Shown here: positions 46,150-54,215 of the stretch, piece by piece
How positions within the stretch are numbered: the first letter of the stretch is position 1
Layout of the letters: every line of letters starts with the position of its first letter
Assembly (NCBI RefSeq): GCF_000690055.1
Contig: NZ_JJNZ01000019.1
Location: 1-64,000 of the forward strand
Direction: 5' to 3'
From: Pseudoalteromonas fuliginea
Lineage (GTDB): Bacteria; Pseudomonadota; Gammaproteobacteria; Enterobacterales; Alteromonadaceae
DNA length: 64,000 nt
The notes under the pieces: generated by a model
Database searches by the model: none
Seen by the model: the letters and a program-made list of their open reading frames with translations, nothing else
What the model was told of the DNA's origin: nothing
Position numbers and translations under genes: made by a program

Positions 46150-46998
46150 ATGAAAAAAATATTACCCGCATTAATAACAGGTTTATTACTAAGTACAGCA
46201 GTGCAAGCAGATGAAGGTCCAGTAACAGCACAAAAATTAAGTGACCATGTATACGTACTATTTGGGCAAGGCGGTAATATTGCAGCAAGTGTAGGCGATG
46301 ATGGCATATATATTATTGATGATCAGTTTGCCAAGTTATCAGACGACATCAAAAAAACCATTAGCGATTTAAAACCAGGTAGCGCAGAGTTTGTTATTAA
46401 TACGCACCATCATGGCGATCATACCGGTGGCAACGAGAACTTTGCTAAAGCGGGCGCGCACGTTATAGCGCACGACAACGTACATAAACGCTTAAAAGAA
46501 AAGCATGGAGAAGGGTCCGATTTTTTACCCCGCATTAGCTTTGGTCACGATTTAAAACTGCATTTTAATAACGAACACGCGCATGTAGTGCATTACGAAC
46601 ATGCACACACCGATGGCGACTCAGTTATCTTTTTCAGTAACGACAACATAGTGCACATGGGCGACATTTACTTTAATTTTGGCAGCTTACCGTTTGTTGA
46701 TGTAGATAGCGGCGGCAGCGTTGATGGTATTTTAGCGGCAGTAGACGATGTAGTTAAACAAATCGACGACAACACTAAAGTAATACCAGGACACGGTAAG
46801 GTAAGTGACCGTTCAGGACTGATAGCGTATGGTAAGCTAGTTCAAAACGCGAAAGACGTAATGCTAAAAGCAATGCAAAATAATGCAAGCTTAGAGCAAG
46901 TACTTAAAGCCGATCCATTGGCTGAGCTGAATCTTGAATACGCAGGCTGGTTACCAAAAGAGAAAGTAACCACACTTTTTTATCGCAGCTTAAAGTAG
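46150..46998 (+). CDS. Exported MBL-fold metallo-hydrolase
   Basis: The protein is 282 residues with a signal peptide (cleavage near VQA-DEGP). The zinc motif is H86xH88xD90H91 in NTHHHGDHTGGN, with further ligands in HAHTDGDSVIFF and VIPGHGKVSDR. The pattern fits periplasmic MBL hydrolases related to subclass-B3 beta-lactamases and quinoprotein-relay enzymes. The substrate is unknown. It follows the penicillin-acylase gene by 58 bp on the same strand, which may point to a joint role. Confidence 0.88.
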   Translation: MKKILPALITGLLLSTAVQADEGPVTAQKLSDHVYVLFGQGGNIAASVGDDGIYIIDDQFAKLSDDIKKTISDLKPGSAEFVINTHHHGDHTGGNENFAKAGAHVIAHDNVHKRLKEKHGEGSDFLPRISFGHDLKLHFNNEHAHVVHYEHAHTDGDSVIFFSNDNIVHMGDIYFNFGSLPFVDVDSGGSVDGILAAVDDVVKQIDDNTKVIPGHGKVSDRSGLIAYGKLVQNAKDVMLKAMQNNASLEQVLKADPLAELNLEYAGWLPKEKVTTLFYRSLK

Positions 46999-47097
46999 TA
47001 CATCTAAAGTAAAAAACATGATACAAAGCTGAGTGTATTCTTGAGTTAATCGAGCGTGCATTCGGCTTTTATTTTCTTATGCCTAAAGGAGTTGTGT

Positions 47098-48630
47098 ATG
47101 TCGGCAGAAAAAACCCATCTTGAAATTTGTAACTTAACCAGAGAGCAATATCCGCAAATTAAGACCTTGATGGATCAAGCGTATCCCGACTTAGGTGGTG
47201 CGTGGCCAAGTCATACCATTTTTAGGTTAATAGACCAATTTCCTGAAGGGCAAATAGGTATTGTAGATGACAGCGTGCTGGTGGGCTTAGCGCTGAGCGT
47301 ACAAGTTGATTACACACGTTTTTCAAACCCGCATACATACGAAGACATTGCAGATGGTCACGACCGTGTATTTAGCGATACCGACGGCGATGCACTATAT
47401 GGCTTAGATGTTGCCATTAGCGAAACTCACAGAGGCATGCGTTTAGGTCGTCGCCTTTATGATGCCCGTAAAGAACTGTGCCGCCAATATAACCTACGCG
47501 CTATTTTAGCGGGTGGTCGTATTCCACGTTATTACAATCATAGCAGTGAAATGACGCCAATGGAATACATTGCAAAAGTAGATCAGAGAGAGCTATACGA
47601 TCCTATTTTAAGCTTTCAGCTATCTAACGATTTTCAGGTAAAGCGTTTACTTAAAAAGTATTTACCAGAGGATCAAGAGTCAGTTGGTTACGCCACTTTA
47701 CTTGAGTGGAATAACATTATGTATGAACCAACCGACACGGTACTTGAGTCAACTAAATCAATTGTGCGTGTAGGTGCTGTGCAATGGCAAATGCGCTGTG
47801 TTGAATCGGTTGAAGAAATGCTAAAGCAGGTTGAATACTTTGTAGATACCGTATCTGACTACAAAAGTGACTTTATACTATTCCCTGAGTTTTTTAACGC
47901 GCCATTAATGGGCTTAGGAAATCAAAGCAACCAAACTGAAGCAATTCGTTATTTAGCTGAATATACCGAAACGTTTAAAAATGCCATGTCGCGTATGGCA
48001 ATAGAATACAACGCCAATATTATTACAGGCTCTATGCCACTTGCCGAAGATGATAAAATTTATAACGTGAGTTATTTATGCCACCGCAGCGGTAAAATAG
48101 ACGAGCAACGTAAAATACATATTACCCCGCATGAGCAAAACGATTGGGTTATTCAAGGCGGCGATAAAATTGCCGTGTTTGATACCGATGCTGGTCGTGT
48201 AGGTATTCAAATTTGTTATGACGTAGAGTTTCCTGAGCTTTCACGCATATTGGCCAAACAAGGTTTAGATATTTTGTTTGTGCCATTTTGGACCGATACC
48301 AAAAATAGTTATTTACGTGTGCGCCATTGTGCACAGGCGCGTGCAATAGAAAACGAATGTTATGTGGTTATTGCGGGCTCGGTAGGTAACTTACCACAAG
48401 TAGAAAGCCTTGATGTGCAGTATTCGCAATCAGCTGTATTAACGCCATCGGACTTTTCGTTCCCGCACGATGCAACACTTAACGAAGCCACGCCAAACAC
48501 CGAAATGCTATTATTTAGCGATCTTGATATGGATAAACTTAAAATTCTTCACAGCGAAGGCACGGTGCGTAACTTAAAAGATCGCCGCGAAGATTTATAC
48601 GAAGTTATTTTGAAAAAGAGAGATGTTTAA
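47098..48630 (+). CDS. GNAT acetyltransferase - carbon-nitrogen hydrolase fusion
   Basis: The protein is 510 residues. Residues about 1-200 are a GNAT-like domain (LDVAISETHRGMRLGRRLYDARKEL), and residues about 225-505 are a nitrilase/CN-hydrolase domain with triad Glu264 (FPEFF), Lys339 (RKIH) and Cys373 (QICYDVEF). Such fusions exist in several phyla but their substrates are not settled. AAGGAG six bases before ATG 47098 decides the start. A frame to 47056 adds 14 unlikely residues. The stop overlaps the start of the Gdx exporter gene by one base (TAATG), so the two are translationally coupled. Confidence 0.88.
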   Translation: MSAEKTHLEICNLTREQYPQIKTLMDQAYPDLGGAWPSHTIFRLIDQFPEGQIGIVDDSVLVGLALSVQVDYTRFSNPHTYEDIADGHDRVFSDTDGDALYGLDVAISETHRGMRLGRRLYDARKELCRQYNLRAILAGGRIPRYYNHSSEMTPMEYIAKVDQRELYDPILSFQLSNDFQVKRLLKKYLPEDQESVGYATLLEWNNIMYEPTDTVLESTKSIVRVGAVQWQMRCVESVEEMLKQVEYFVDTVSDYKSDFILFPEFFNAPLMGLGNQSNQTEAIRYLAEYTETFKNAMSRMAIEYNANIITGSMPLAEDDKIYNVSYLCHRSGKIDEQRKIHITPHEQNDWVIQGGDKIAVFDTDAGRVGIQICYDVEFPELSRILAKQGLDILFVPFWTDTKNSYLRVRHCAQARAIENECYVVIAGSVGNLPQVESLDVQYSQSAVLTPSDFSFPHDATLNEATPNTEMLLFSDLDMDKLKILHSEGTVRNLKDRREDLYEVILKKRDV

Positions 48631-48947
48631 TGGCGTGGGTGTACTTAATTATTGCTGGGTTACTTGAAATTGGCTGGCCGATAGGTTTAAAAATTTCGCA
48701 AAACGATGATACTCGCTGGCAGGGTATAGCAATAGCTGTGGCATTTATGGTCGCTAGTGGCTTTATGTTGTGGCTTGCACAAAAGCAAATATCAATGGGC
48801 ACATCATACGCCGTATGGACAGGTATTGGCGCTGCAGGTACGTTTTTGGTGGGGATATTGTTTTATAACGATGCCGCTACATTTGGTCGTATTGCGGGAG
48901 TATTAATGATTATTAGTGGTGTGATAACCCTAAAAATCAGCTCTTAG
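48630..48947 (+). CDS. gdx: Guanidinium exporter (Gdx/SugE, SMR family)
   Basis: The protein is 105 residues with four helices. Glu13 in GLLEIGWPIGLK is the essential SMR carboxylate, and TSYAVWTGIGAAGTFLVG matches E. coli Gdx/SugE (TAYAVWTGIGAVGA) rather than EmrE. Gdx exports guanidinium in exchange for protons. It is coupled to the upstream GNAT-nitrilase gene by a TAATG overlap. I see no guanidine riboswitch upstream, so control differs from classical ykkC-regulated operons. Confidence 0.9.
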   Translation: MAWVYLIIAGLLEIGWPIGLKISQNDDTRWQGIAIAVAFMVASGFMLWLAQKQISMGTSYAVWTGIGAAGTFLVGILFYNDAATFGRIAGVLMIISGVITLKISS

Positions 48948-48980
48948 AATCAGTTCTTAAAGCTATAAAAAATTATAACA

Positions 48981-49008
48981 GCGCAGGTATAAAAGCCTGC
49001 GCTTTTTT
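48981..49008. terminator. Terminator after gdx
   Basis: GCGCAGG (48981-48987) and CCTGCGC (48996-49002) form a stem followed by TTTTTT. It also lies just before the convergent DMT-transporter stop and could serve both genes. Confidence 0.9.
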
Positions 49009-49014
49009 GTGCCC

Positions 49015-49902
49015 TTAATTCGGCAACATAACCAAAACAGCGGCAATGGCTATGAGGATTAAGCCTGCGGTGTCTTGCTTTTTAAGCGGTTGTTTTAGCC
49101 AAAGCACAGCAATTAGCATGGTAAAAAACACTTCAACCTGTCCAAGTGTTTTAACGTAAGCAACGTGCTGTAAGCTCATTGCACTAAACCAGCCAATAGA
49201 GCCGATACAACTAAAAACACTAATTGCGGCTGTAGTACCTTTGTATTGCCACAGTTTACTAAGTGTTTGCGGCTCTTTTAATAATAAATAGCCCAGTAGT
49301 ATTAGTGTTTGTAGGCTAATTACAAACAGCAAAACCCAAGCTGCTGAGTGAGGAAATAGTAATCCTGAGTTTAAGCTTGCTTCTCGTACCCACAGCGATG
49401 TAAGTGCAAAGCAAGTACCACAAGCCAGTCCTAGTAATGCTGTTTTAGCATTAAAGTGTTTAACGCTTGTTATGCCGCTGAGTAGCAATACGGCAATAGC
49501 GCCAAAAAACACACCAAGCCAACCGAGTAAAGAAAGTGCCGAGCCAAAAAATAATACGCCTAAAATGGCAGCTACTAACGCCTCGCTTTTGGCAAGCCCA
49601 GCACCTACGGCGTAATTATTCATTTTAAATAGCTTAACCATTAAACCAGTGGCAAGTATTTGCATCACACTTGCGCCTACAATAAATGCCCAAAAGGCAT
49701 TATTAAACGTAGGCATGGCGGTATCTTGATATTGATACAAACCATATAAATACACGCCAGCAATGGGGCCTGCGATAATAAAGCGAGAGAGGGTTACGCC
49801 AGCCACACTCACATCGTTACTTAATTTACTTTGCAGGGCATTACGCCATGCTTGCATGAAGGCGGCTAAAAAAGTGAAAAATATCCAGGTCATGGTCGTC
49901 AT
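49015..49902 (-). CDS. EamA/DMT-family transporter
   Basis: The protein is about 295 residues and ten helices from MTTMTWIFFTFLAAFMQAWR, which starts the first helix. EamA-type repeats include VGAGLAKSEALVAAILGVLF and GQVEVFFTMLIAVLWL. The family exports amino acids or metabolites, with the substrate unknown. The frame continues to a GTG at 50001, but that adds 33 polar residues and overlaps a perfect operator-like palindrome, so 49902 is preferred. The RBS is weak at either ATG. Confidence 0.8.
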   Translation of the reverse strand: MTTMTWIFFTFLAAFMQAWRNALQSKLSNDVSVAGVTLSRFIIAGPIAGVYLYGLYQYQDTAMPTFNNAFWAFIVGASVMQILATGLMVKLFKMNNYAVGAGLAKSEALVAAILGVLFFGSALSLLGWLGVFFGAIAVLLLSGITSVKHFNAKTALLGLACGTCFALTSLWVREASLNSGLLFPHSAAWVLLFVISLQTLILLGYLLLKEPQTLSKLWQYKGTTAAISVFSCIGSIGWFSAMSLQHVAYVKTLGQVEVFFTMLIAVLWLKQPLKKQDTAGLILIAIAAVLVMLPN

Positions 49903-49983
49903 CGTTAAAATGTAAGGCAGTAAAGTTAACAAGCTTTGAGAAGTAAAGCGATGCATTAACCGTGATGTTGAATATTCATCATC

Positions 49984-50000
49984 TGCGACATTATGTCGCA
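49984..50000. promoter_or_regulatory. Operator-like palindrome TGCGACAT-T-ATGTCGCA
   Basis: A perfect 17-bp palindrome with 8-bp arms lies 82 bp upstream of the preferred EamA start in the divergent region before the MAPEG gene. It is GC-richer than its surroundings and has the form of a dimeric repressor or activator site. I do not recognise the cognate regulator. Confidence 0.5.
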
Positions 50001-50046
50001 CAAGATTGAAGATAAATTTAGTTATAGTAAGCCTGATGTTATTGCT

Positions 50047-50088
50047 AGCCGCTAGAGTTTGCCATAAAACGCATCTGGCGGCTTTTTT
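50047..50088 (+). terminator. Terminator-like hairpin in the MAPEG leader region
   Basis: AGCCGCTAGA (50047-50056) and TCTGGCGGCT (50074-50083) pair over 10 bp with one T-G pair and are followed by TTTTTT on the plus strand. It sits upstream of the MAPEG gene and downstream of no plus-strand gene, so it may be an attenuator or end a small RNA. Confidence 0.5.
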
Positions 50089-50137
50089 ACATTGGTTGTG
50101 TTATTTTATCTAATTAACAATAACTCAGAATACCACT

Positions 50138-50521
50138 ATGACTATTTTAATTGTTTGTGCTTTATTGGCTGTATTAATGCCATACATTGCTAGAATCCCT
50201 GCCGTAATTGAGTTAAATAAACTCGGCGGATACGATAATAAACATCCTCGACAACAACAAACTCAATTAACCGGTTTGGGAGCACGTGCTTTGGCAGCTC
50301 ATCAAAATTGCTTTGAGTCGCTAGCTGTTTTTGCGGTCGCGCTTGCGGTAGTTTTAGGTACTAACAATGCAAATGCAGTGACTGAAACCCTTGCCATGAC
50401 ACATATTATTGCACGTGTTTTATTTTGTGTTTTTTATTACTTAAATCTTGATATTATTCGCTCAATTATGTGGTTTATTGGTTTGGGGTCAGCCATTGCC
50501 ATGATTGTGGTGAGCTTATAA
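50138..50521 (+). CDS. MAPEG-family membrane protein
   Basis: The protein is 127 residues with four helices. RIPAVIELNKLGGYDNKHPRQ, RALAAHQNCFESLAVFAVAL and HIIARVLFCVFYYLNLDIIRS are MAPEG markers. Bacterial members are related to microsomal glutathione transferases and leukotriene synthases. A role in glutathione-linked detoxification is possible. It is a single gene. Confidence 0.88.
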   Translation: MTILIVCALLAVLMPYIARIPAVIELNKLGGYDNKHPRQQQTQLTGLGARALAAHQNCFESLAVFAVALAVVLGTNNANAVTETLAMTHIIARVLFCVFYYLNLDIIRSIMWFIGLGSAIAMIVVSL

Positions 50522-50539
50522 CTTTATAGCGTAAAACCA

Positions 50540-50572
50540 CAAAGCAAGCAGCCTAAAAGGGCGCTTGCTTTG
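50540..50572. terminator. Terminator between MAPEG and M56 genes
   Basis: CAAAGCAAGC (50540-50549) and GCTTGCTTTG (50563-50572) form a 10-bp stem, extended inside by GCC/GGC, between two convergent genes. The U-tract is poor on both strands. Confidence 0.6.
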
Positions 50573-50595
50573 TAGTCTTGAAAAATCTAATAAAG

Positions 50596-51804
50596 TTAGT
50601 GCGATACTTTAATTCGCTCTATTAAATCGGTATTAGCAACTTCATTGTTTATTGCAAAATCGAGCTGTACAAGTACGTTTTGATAACCCATTGATGAGGG
50701 TTTATATTGCCACTGTCTTAGCGCCTTTTTAGCTTCACGGTCAAATATGGCTTCAGGCTTTGCACTAACAACAGAAACATTAGCGGTTTCACCATTGGGA
50801 GTTATATCGTACTTTAATACCACTGAGCCACTGATGCCTTGTTGAGCTGCTTGTTTCGGATAAAGGGGTTCAATACGCATTGTCGGTGAAATGTGATCCT
50901 CTTTAGTCATTGCCTCTGGTTGCTTTGCAATCGCCAATCCACTTAGCATACTTGCTGCTACAAGTAATAAGCCACCTTTAGCAAACTTTGAATGTTTTCC
51001 GCTGTGTTTTATATTAGTAAGTCGTTGTAACATCGTTTTTTTATCTCCGTAGTGTGAATAAGCCATAAGTCCTGTGGGCGCATTTGCCGCACAGCTTATT
51101 AAGGCTTTGCTGTATAAAATGTGTTGTTGTGTGGTTTTATTGGCAAGTACCCGTTCATCACAAGTCAGCTCTTGTAGACGGCGCATGCTTGCGTAACAAG
51201 CCCAAGCTAGTGGGTTAAACCAAAGTAAAATAGTAGGCAGTAATATAAGTGCGTTTGTTAGGTTGTCTTTGCGTTTAATGTGTACGTTTTCGTGCTCTAA
51301 AATAAGCGCTAATGTGGCTTTATCGAATTGCGCATTATAGTTACTCGGTAACACTAGCTTGCTGTTTAAAATCCCGATCACCATTGGCGTGGCCACATAT
51401 TGGCTGGTATAGGCATTAACACCAGCGGTAAGAGTGCCTTCAAATTGGGTTAACTCAGTTAACTGCAGGCTTTTAACAAAACGGGTATGTGTAATAAAGC
51501 TAGCTATTAATAACCCTGCGGTAATAAGTAGATACATGAGCGCCCAGCTAATACCTACCTCGTTTGTAAAAGATTGGTTGGGGGTGATTAAGTAGTGACT
51601 AATATTACTGTTTTGCAGTGGTTTAATTGCGTTTGGTAAATTAGCAATCACCAATGCCGCAGGTAATAGCCATGCTAATTTATATACAAATCGCGAGCCA
51701 AGGGCTTTTAAACCAAATCGCTCGAGTAAAATAAATCCACAAAACAAAATACTTAATAGTAGTTGCTGCTCAATCAACCAATTAAACCCAGTTTGAATAA
51801 CCAT
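50596..51804 (-). CDS. M56 (BlaR1-like) metallopeptidase with TonB C-terminal domain
   Basis: The protein is 402 residues with four membrane helices. A zinc motif HENVH in LILEHENVHIKRKDNL, typical of BlaR1/MecR1 (M56), is followed by a C-terminal TonB-like domain of about 80 residues (RIEPLYPKQAAQQGISGSVV, EAKKALRQWQYKP). Unlike BlaR1 it has no penicillin-binding sensor. The upstream BlaI-type repressor gene is 10 bp away. The pair probably works as BlaI repressor plus a membrane protease that inactivates it after a signal that is unknown here. Confidence 0.88.
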   Translation of the reverse strand: MVIQTGFNWLIEQQLLLSILFCGFILLERFGLKALGSRFVYKLAWLLPAALVIANLPNAIKPLQNSNISHYLITPNQSFTNEVGISWALMYLLITAGLLIASFITHTRFVKSLQLTELTQFEGTLTAGVNAYTSQYVATPMVIGILNSKLVLPSNYNAQFDKATLALILEHENVHIKRKDNLTNALILLPTILLWFNPLAWACYASMRRLQELTCDERVLANKTTQQHILYSKALISCAANAPTGLMAYSHYGDKKTMLQRLTNIKHSGKHSKFAKGGLLLVAASMLSGLAIAKQPEAMTKEDHISPTMRIEPLYPKQAAQQGISGSVVLKYDITPNGETANVSVVSAKPEAIFDREAKKALRQWQYKPSSMGYQNVLVQLDFAINNEVANTDLIERIKVSH

Positions 51805-51813
51805 GTTAATCCC

Positions 51814-52188
51814 TTACTTTTGGTTTTTTTCCCAGTCATCTATAACTTTTTTAAGCTCGTTTATATCTTGCTGAGAAAGCTGCTCCGATTTAGCAAAGCC
51901 ACTTACAAGTGGCGCAATACGCCCACTAAAAAATCGCTCAATAAAGTTTTGGCTTTCTTTTAGGGTGTAGTCGGCGCGCTCCATACAGGGAGTATAAATA
52001 TATTGGCGACCTTCTTTTTCAAATGTAAGTGCGCCTTTTTTTACTAGTCGACCTAGCAGGGTTTTAATGGTTTTTTCGTGCCATTGCTTATCGTCGCTTA
52101 AGCGCTCAATTATTTGGCTCGCGGTGGCGGGGTAGTTAATCCAAAGTGCGTCGAGCACGTCAAACTCTGCTTTTGATAACTCAATCAT
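51814..52188 (-). CDS. BlaI/MecI/CopY-family repressor
   Basis: The protein is 124 residues of the BlaI family: KAEFDVLDALWINYPATASQIIERL, WHEKTIKTLLGRLVKKGALTFEKEGRQYIYTP, and a C-terminal dimerisation region (IERFFSGRIAPLVSGFA). It likely represses its own operon through two operators just upstream. The adjacent M56 gene supplies the inactivating protease. Confidence 0.92.
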   Translation of the reverse strand: MIELSKAEFDVLDALWINYPATASQIIERLSDDKQWHEKTIKTLLGRLVKKGALTFEKEGRQYIYTPCMERADYTLKESQNFIERFFSGRIAPLVSGFAKSEQLSQQDINELKKVIDDWEKNQK

Positions 52189-52195
52189 GCTATTG

Positions 52196-52236
52196 CCTAC
52201 AAATGTAATCTTTAATTAAAGACTACACCTGTAATC
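52196..52236. promoter_or_regulatory. Two BlaI-type operators
   Basis: GCCTACAAATGTAATC (52196-52211) and GACTACACCTGTAATC (52221-52236) share the BlaI-family core TACA-NN-TGTA with the cores 26 bp apart. The first lies 8 bp before the blaI-like start codon and so covers its RBS region. Confidence 0.75.
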
Positions 52237-52289
52237 TATAATTGCAAGTTTATTTTTAACTTTTTGAGATGTAGTTAAGTGACTTGGTA

Positions 52290-52982
52290 TTAGATTTTTG
52301 AAATGTCGGTTTTATTAATTTGTATATATTGGTTTTCAGGTAGGTTTAGTTTTGAAAGGGTGAGGTCACTAAATTGCGATCTATATAAATCAATAACTTT
52401 GTATCCGCAGTAATGCGCCATTTTACGTATTTGCCTGTTTAGCCCTTGTTTTAAAACAATACTAAACTGATTACTGGCTATTTTATTTACTTCACAAGGC
52501 AGGGTTATGTGTTTATCAACGGGTACGCCTGCTGCCATTTTGTCACAAAAAGCATCGTCTAAAGGCTTATTTACGGTGACTAAATAATGTTTAGGCTGGT
52601 GGAAATCAGGATGTATTAGTTGGTTACAAAAATCCCCATCGTTGGTCAAAATAAGCAAACCACGAGAGTCTTTATCTAATCGACCAATAGGGTAAACACG
52701 GGTAAGTGTAGGCAAATGGTGAATAAGGCTGGCAGGGTCATCAATATTTAATTTGCAGTCAATGCCTACCGGCTTGTGATACGCAAAATAAACTAAATCG
52801 GCCGCGCCTTTAATTTCTTTTTCGTTCACTATTATTGTGTCTTGCTCATCAACGTGATCAATATGATTCGCTGGGCGATTATTTACAGTCACAACACCTT
52901 CATCAATTAAACGCGATGCTTGTTTACGAGAGCAAATACCTGCATGGGCAATATATTTAGCGAGTCGGATTTTTGTGATCAT
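52290..52982 (-). CDS. RluF-like pseudouridine synthase
   Basis: The protein is 230 residues. An N-terminal S4 RNA-binding domain (IRLAKYIAHAGICSRKQASRLI) is followed by the catalytic domain with Asp in YPIGRLDKDSRGLLILTNDG and a C-terminal QGLNRQIRKMAHYCGYKV. It is in the RsuA/RluF group, with RluF acting on 23S rRNA U2604 and tRNA-Tyr. The assignment to RluF rather than RluB/RluE is tentative. Confidence 0.88.
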   Translation of the reverse strand: MITKIRLAKYIAHAGICSRKQASRLIDEGVVTVNNRPANHIDHVDEQDTIIVNEKEIKGAADLVYFAYHKPVGIDCKLNIDDPASLIHHLPTLTRVYPIGRLDKDSRGLLILTNDGDFCNQLIHPDFHQPKHYLVTVNKPLDDAFCDKMAAGVPVDKHITLPCEVNKIASNQFSIVLKQGLNRQIRKMAHYCGYKVIDLYRSQFSDLTLSKLNLPENQYIQINKTDISKI

Positions 52983-53072
52983 AACGTGTGACGCCAGCGG
53001 CTAATAAAAATTTGATCGCGATTATAGCAAAGCTGCGTATCTATGAGGTTACTTTTAAAAAAGGTGGTTGTT

Positions 53073-53378
53073 ATGGGTATGAAATTCTCAGAATTAAAAA
53101 AACATGAGCCCTTACAAAAGGTGGTTGCGCATTCTCTTGAAATGGCATTATACCAAGTCTCTGTAATTATAAATAATGTCGAATATTACGTGACAGAGGA
53201 AAATGGTGAGTTTATAAAAGCACTAAGCCCACTGCATATTCAAAAGCGTTTTGAAAAAATAGCCTATGCACAAATGATGCTACGCCATACAAGTGCTTAC
53301 GATGAAATGTGCGGTCAACCCGAAAAAACAGCCAGTAATATGCTTGAAGTCCCATTTGGAAAAAATAATCTGTTTTGA
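53073..53378 (+). CDS. DUF6482 protein
   Basis: The protein is about 101 residues from MGMKFSELKKHEPLQKVV. The C-terminal RHTSAYDEMCGQP segment is typical of DUF6482. No function is known. The frame opens at 53043, but AAGGTGG before ATG 53073 sets the likely start. Confidence 0.75.
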   Translation: MGMKFSELKKHEPLQKVVAHSLEMALYQVSVIINNVEYYVTEENGEFIKALSPLHIQKRFEKIAYAQMMLRHTSAYDEMCGQPEKTASNMLEVPFGKNNLF

Positions 53379-53419
53379 TGGTATGAGTTTGCTAATATTC
53401 GCTTTTTAAGAGGCGCAAT

Positions 53420-53827
53420 ATGTACCAATTACAAGCAGATCACTCCGACGCATTAAGCTCTATACTACATAGTAAAATGGTTGAATTTAACGCCCAGCAT
53501 TTTGATGCGCAAAGGCTGCCACTAGGCTATAAATTTACTGATGAGCAAGGCGAGCTTGTTGCCGGTATTAGTGGGTGTGTGTTTGGTAATTGGCTAATGA
53601 TTAACTGGCTTTGGTGTAGCGATATTGCGCGAGGTAAAGGGCTTGCAGATAAACTGCTAACGGCACTTGAACAAGCTGCTATTGAGCTAGGTGCTACAAC
53701 TGCTCAGCTTGACACACTTGATTTTCAAGCAAAACCTTTTTACGAAAAGCGCGGTTATAGTGTTAAGTATCAACTTAATAATTACCCACGCTCAGGTACG
53801 CGTTACTTTATGGAAAAGCCACTTTAA
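53420..53827 (+). CDS. GNAT-family N-acetyltransferase
   Basis: The protein is 135 residues with the GNAT pattern: motif A with acetyl-CoA-binding SDIARGKGLADKLLTALEQA, then LDTLDFQAKPFYEKRGYSV. The substrate is unknown. RBS AGAGG precedes the ATG. It stands beside the DUF6482 gene and ends opposite the HopJ-like gene. Confidence 0.88.
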   Translation: MYQLQADHSDALSSILHSKMVEFNAQHFDAQRLPLGYKFTDEQGELVAGISGCVFGNWLMINWLWCSDIARGKGLADKLLTALEQAAIELGATTAQLDTLDFQAKPFYEKRGYSVKYQLNNYPRSGTRYFMEKPL

Positions 53828-53837
53828 TTTTTGCGGG

Positions 53838-54194
53838 CTATTTTTCTTTTAGTGGCTCGCCTTCAAAGGTAATACCTAAAAAAGGTGTTGCCTCTGGTGC
53901 TAACATAAACGTGCGAATGTTTATGTGATCATCCCCTTTAGGGTTTTGCAGCACGTCTTCTCGGTAAAACTTACCAAAACAATCCAACGTATTTTGTTTA
54001 CTTAAATCGTTTAATTTAGCAAACGCAAAAATTTTACACGAGCCGTTGTTCTCACTCGCAGCGCTAAGTAATCCATGGTTATTAAAGCCACATGCAGTAA
54101 AGTCGTAATTTGCTTCTATCACCGCCATTGTATCGGTAAATTGAATGCTTTTTGGGTTTTCAGCAAGTGCTTTTAAATAGTTATTTAGTGTCAT
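53838..54194 (-). CDS. HopJ-like protein
   Basis: The protein is 118 residues. SIQFTDTMAVIEANYDFTA, GSCKIFAFAKLNDLS, CFGKFYREDVLQNPKGDDH and FMLAPEATPFLGITFEGEPL match the HopJ family. The family was named for a plant-pathogen effector but is widespread in free-living gammaproteobacteria without type III systems, so a housekeeping role is more likely here. Confidence 0.85.
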   Translation of the reverse strand: MTLNNYLKALAENPKSIQFTDTMAVIEANYDFTACGFNNHGLLSAASENNGSCKIFAFAKLNDLSKQNTLDCFGKFYREDVLQNPKGDDHINIRTFMLAPEATPFLGITFEGEPLKEK

Positions 54195-54215
54195 GTGTTA
54201 CCTTTGGATTTTTAA

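Noticed and set aside
46999..47097. Guanidine riboswitch upstream of the GNAT-nitrilase-gdx pair
   Set aside because: Neither the paired ACGR-loop hairpins of mini-ykkC nor an obvious ykkC-like fold is visible in this short stretch.
49903..50001. N-terminal extension of the EamA transporter
   Set aside because: It is polar, starts with GTG on a perfect palindrome, lacks an RBS and precedes a protein whose first helix begins at the later ATG.
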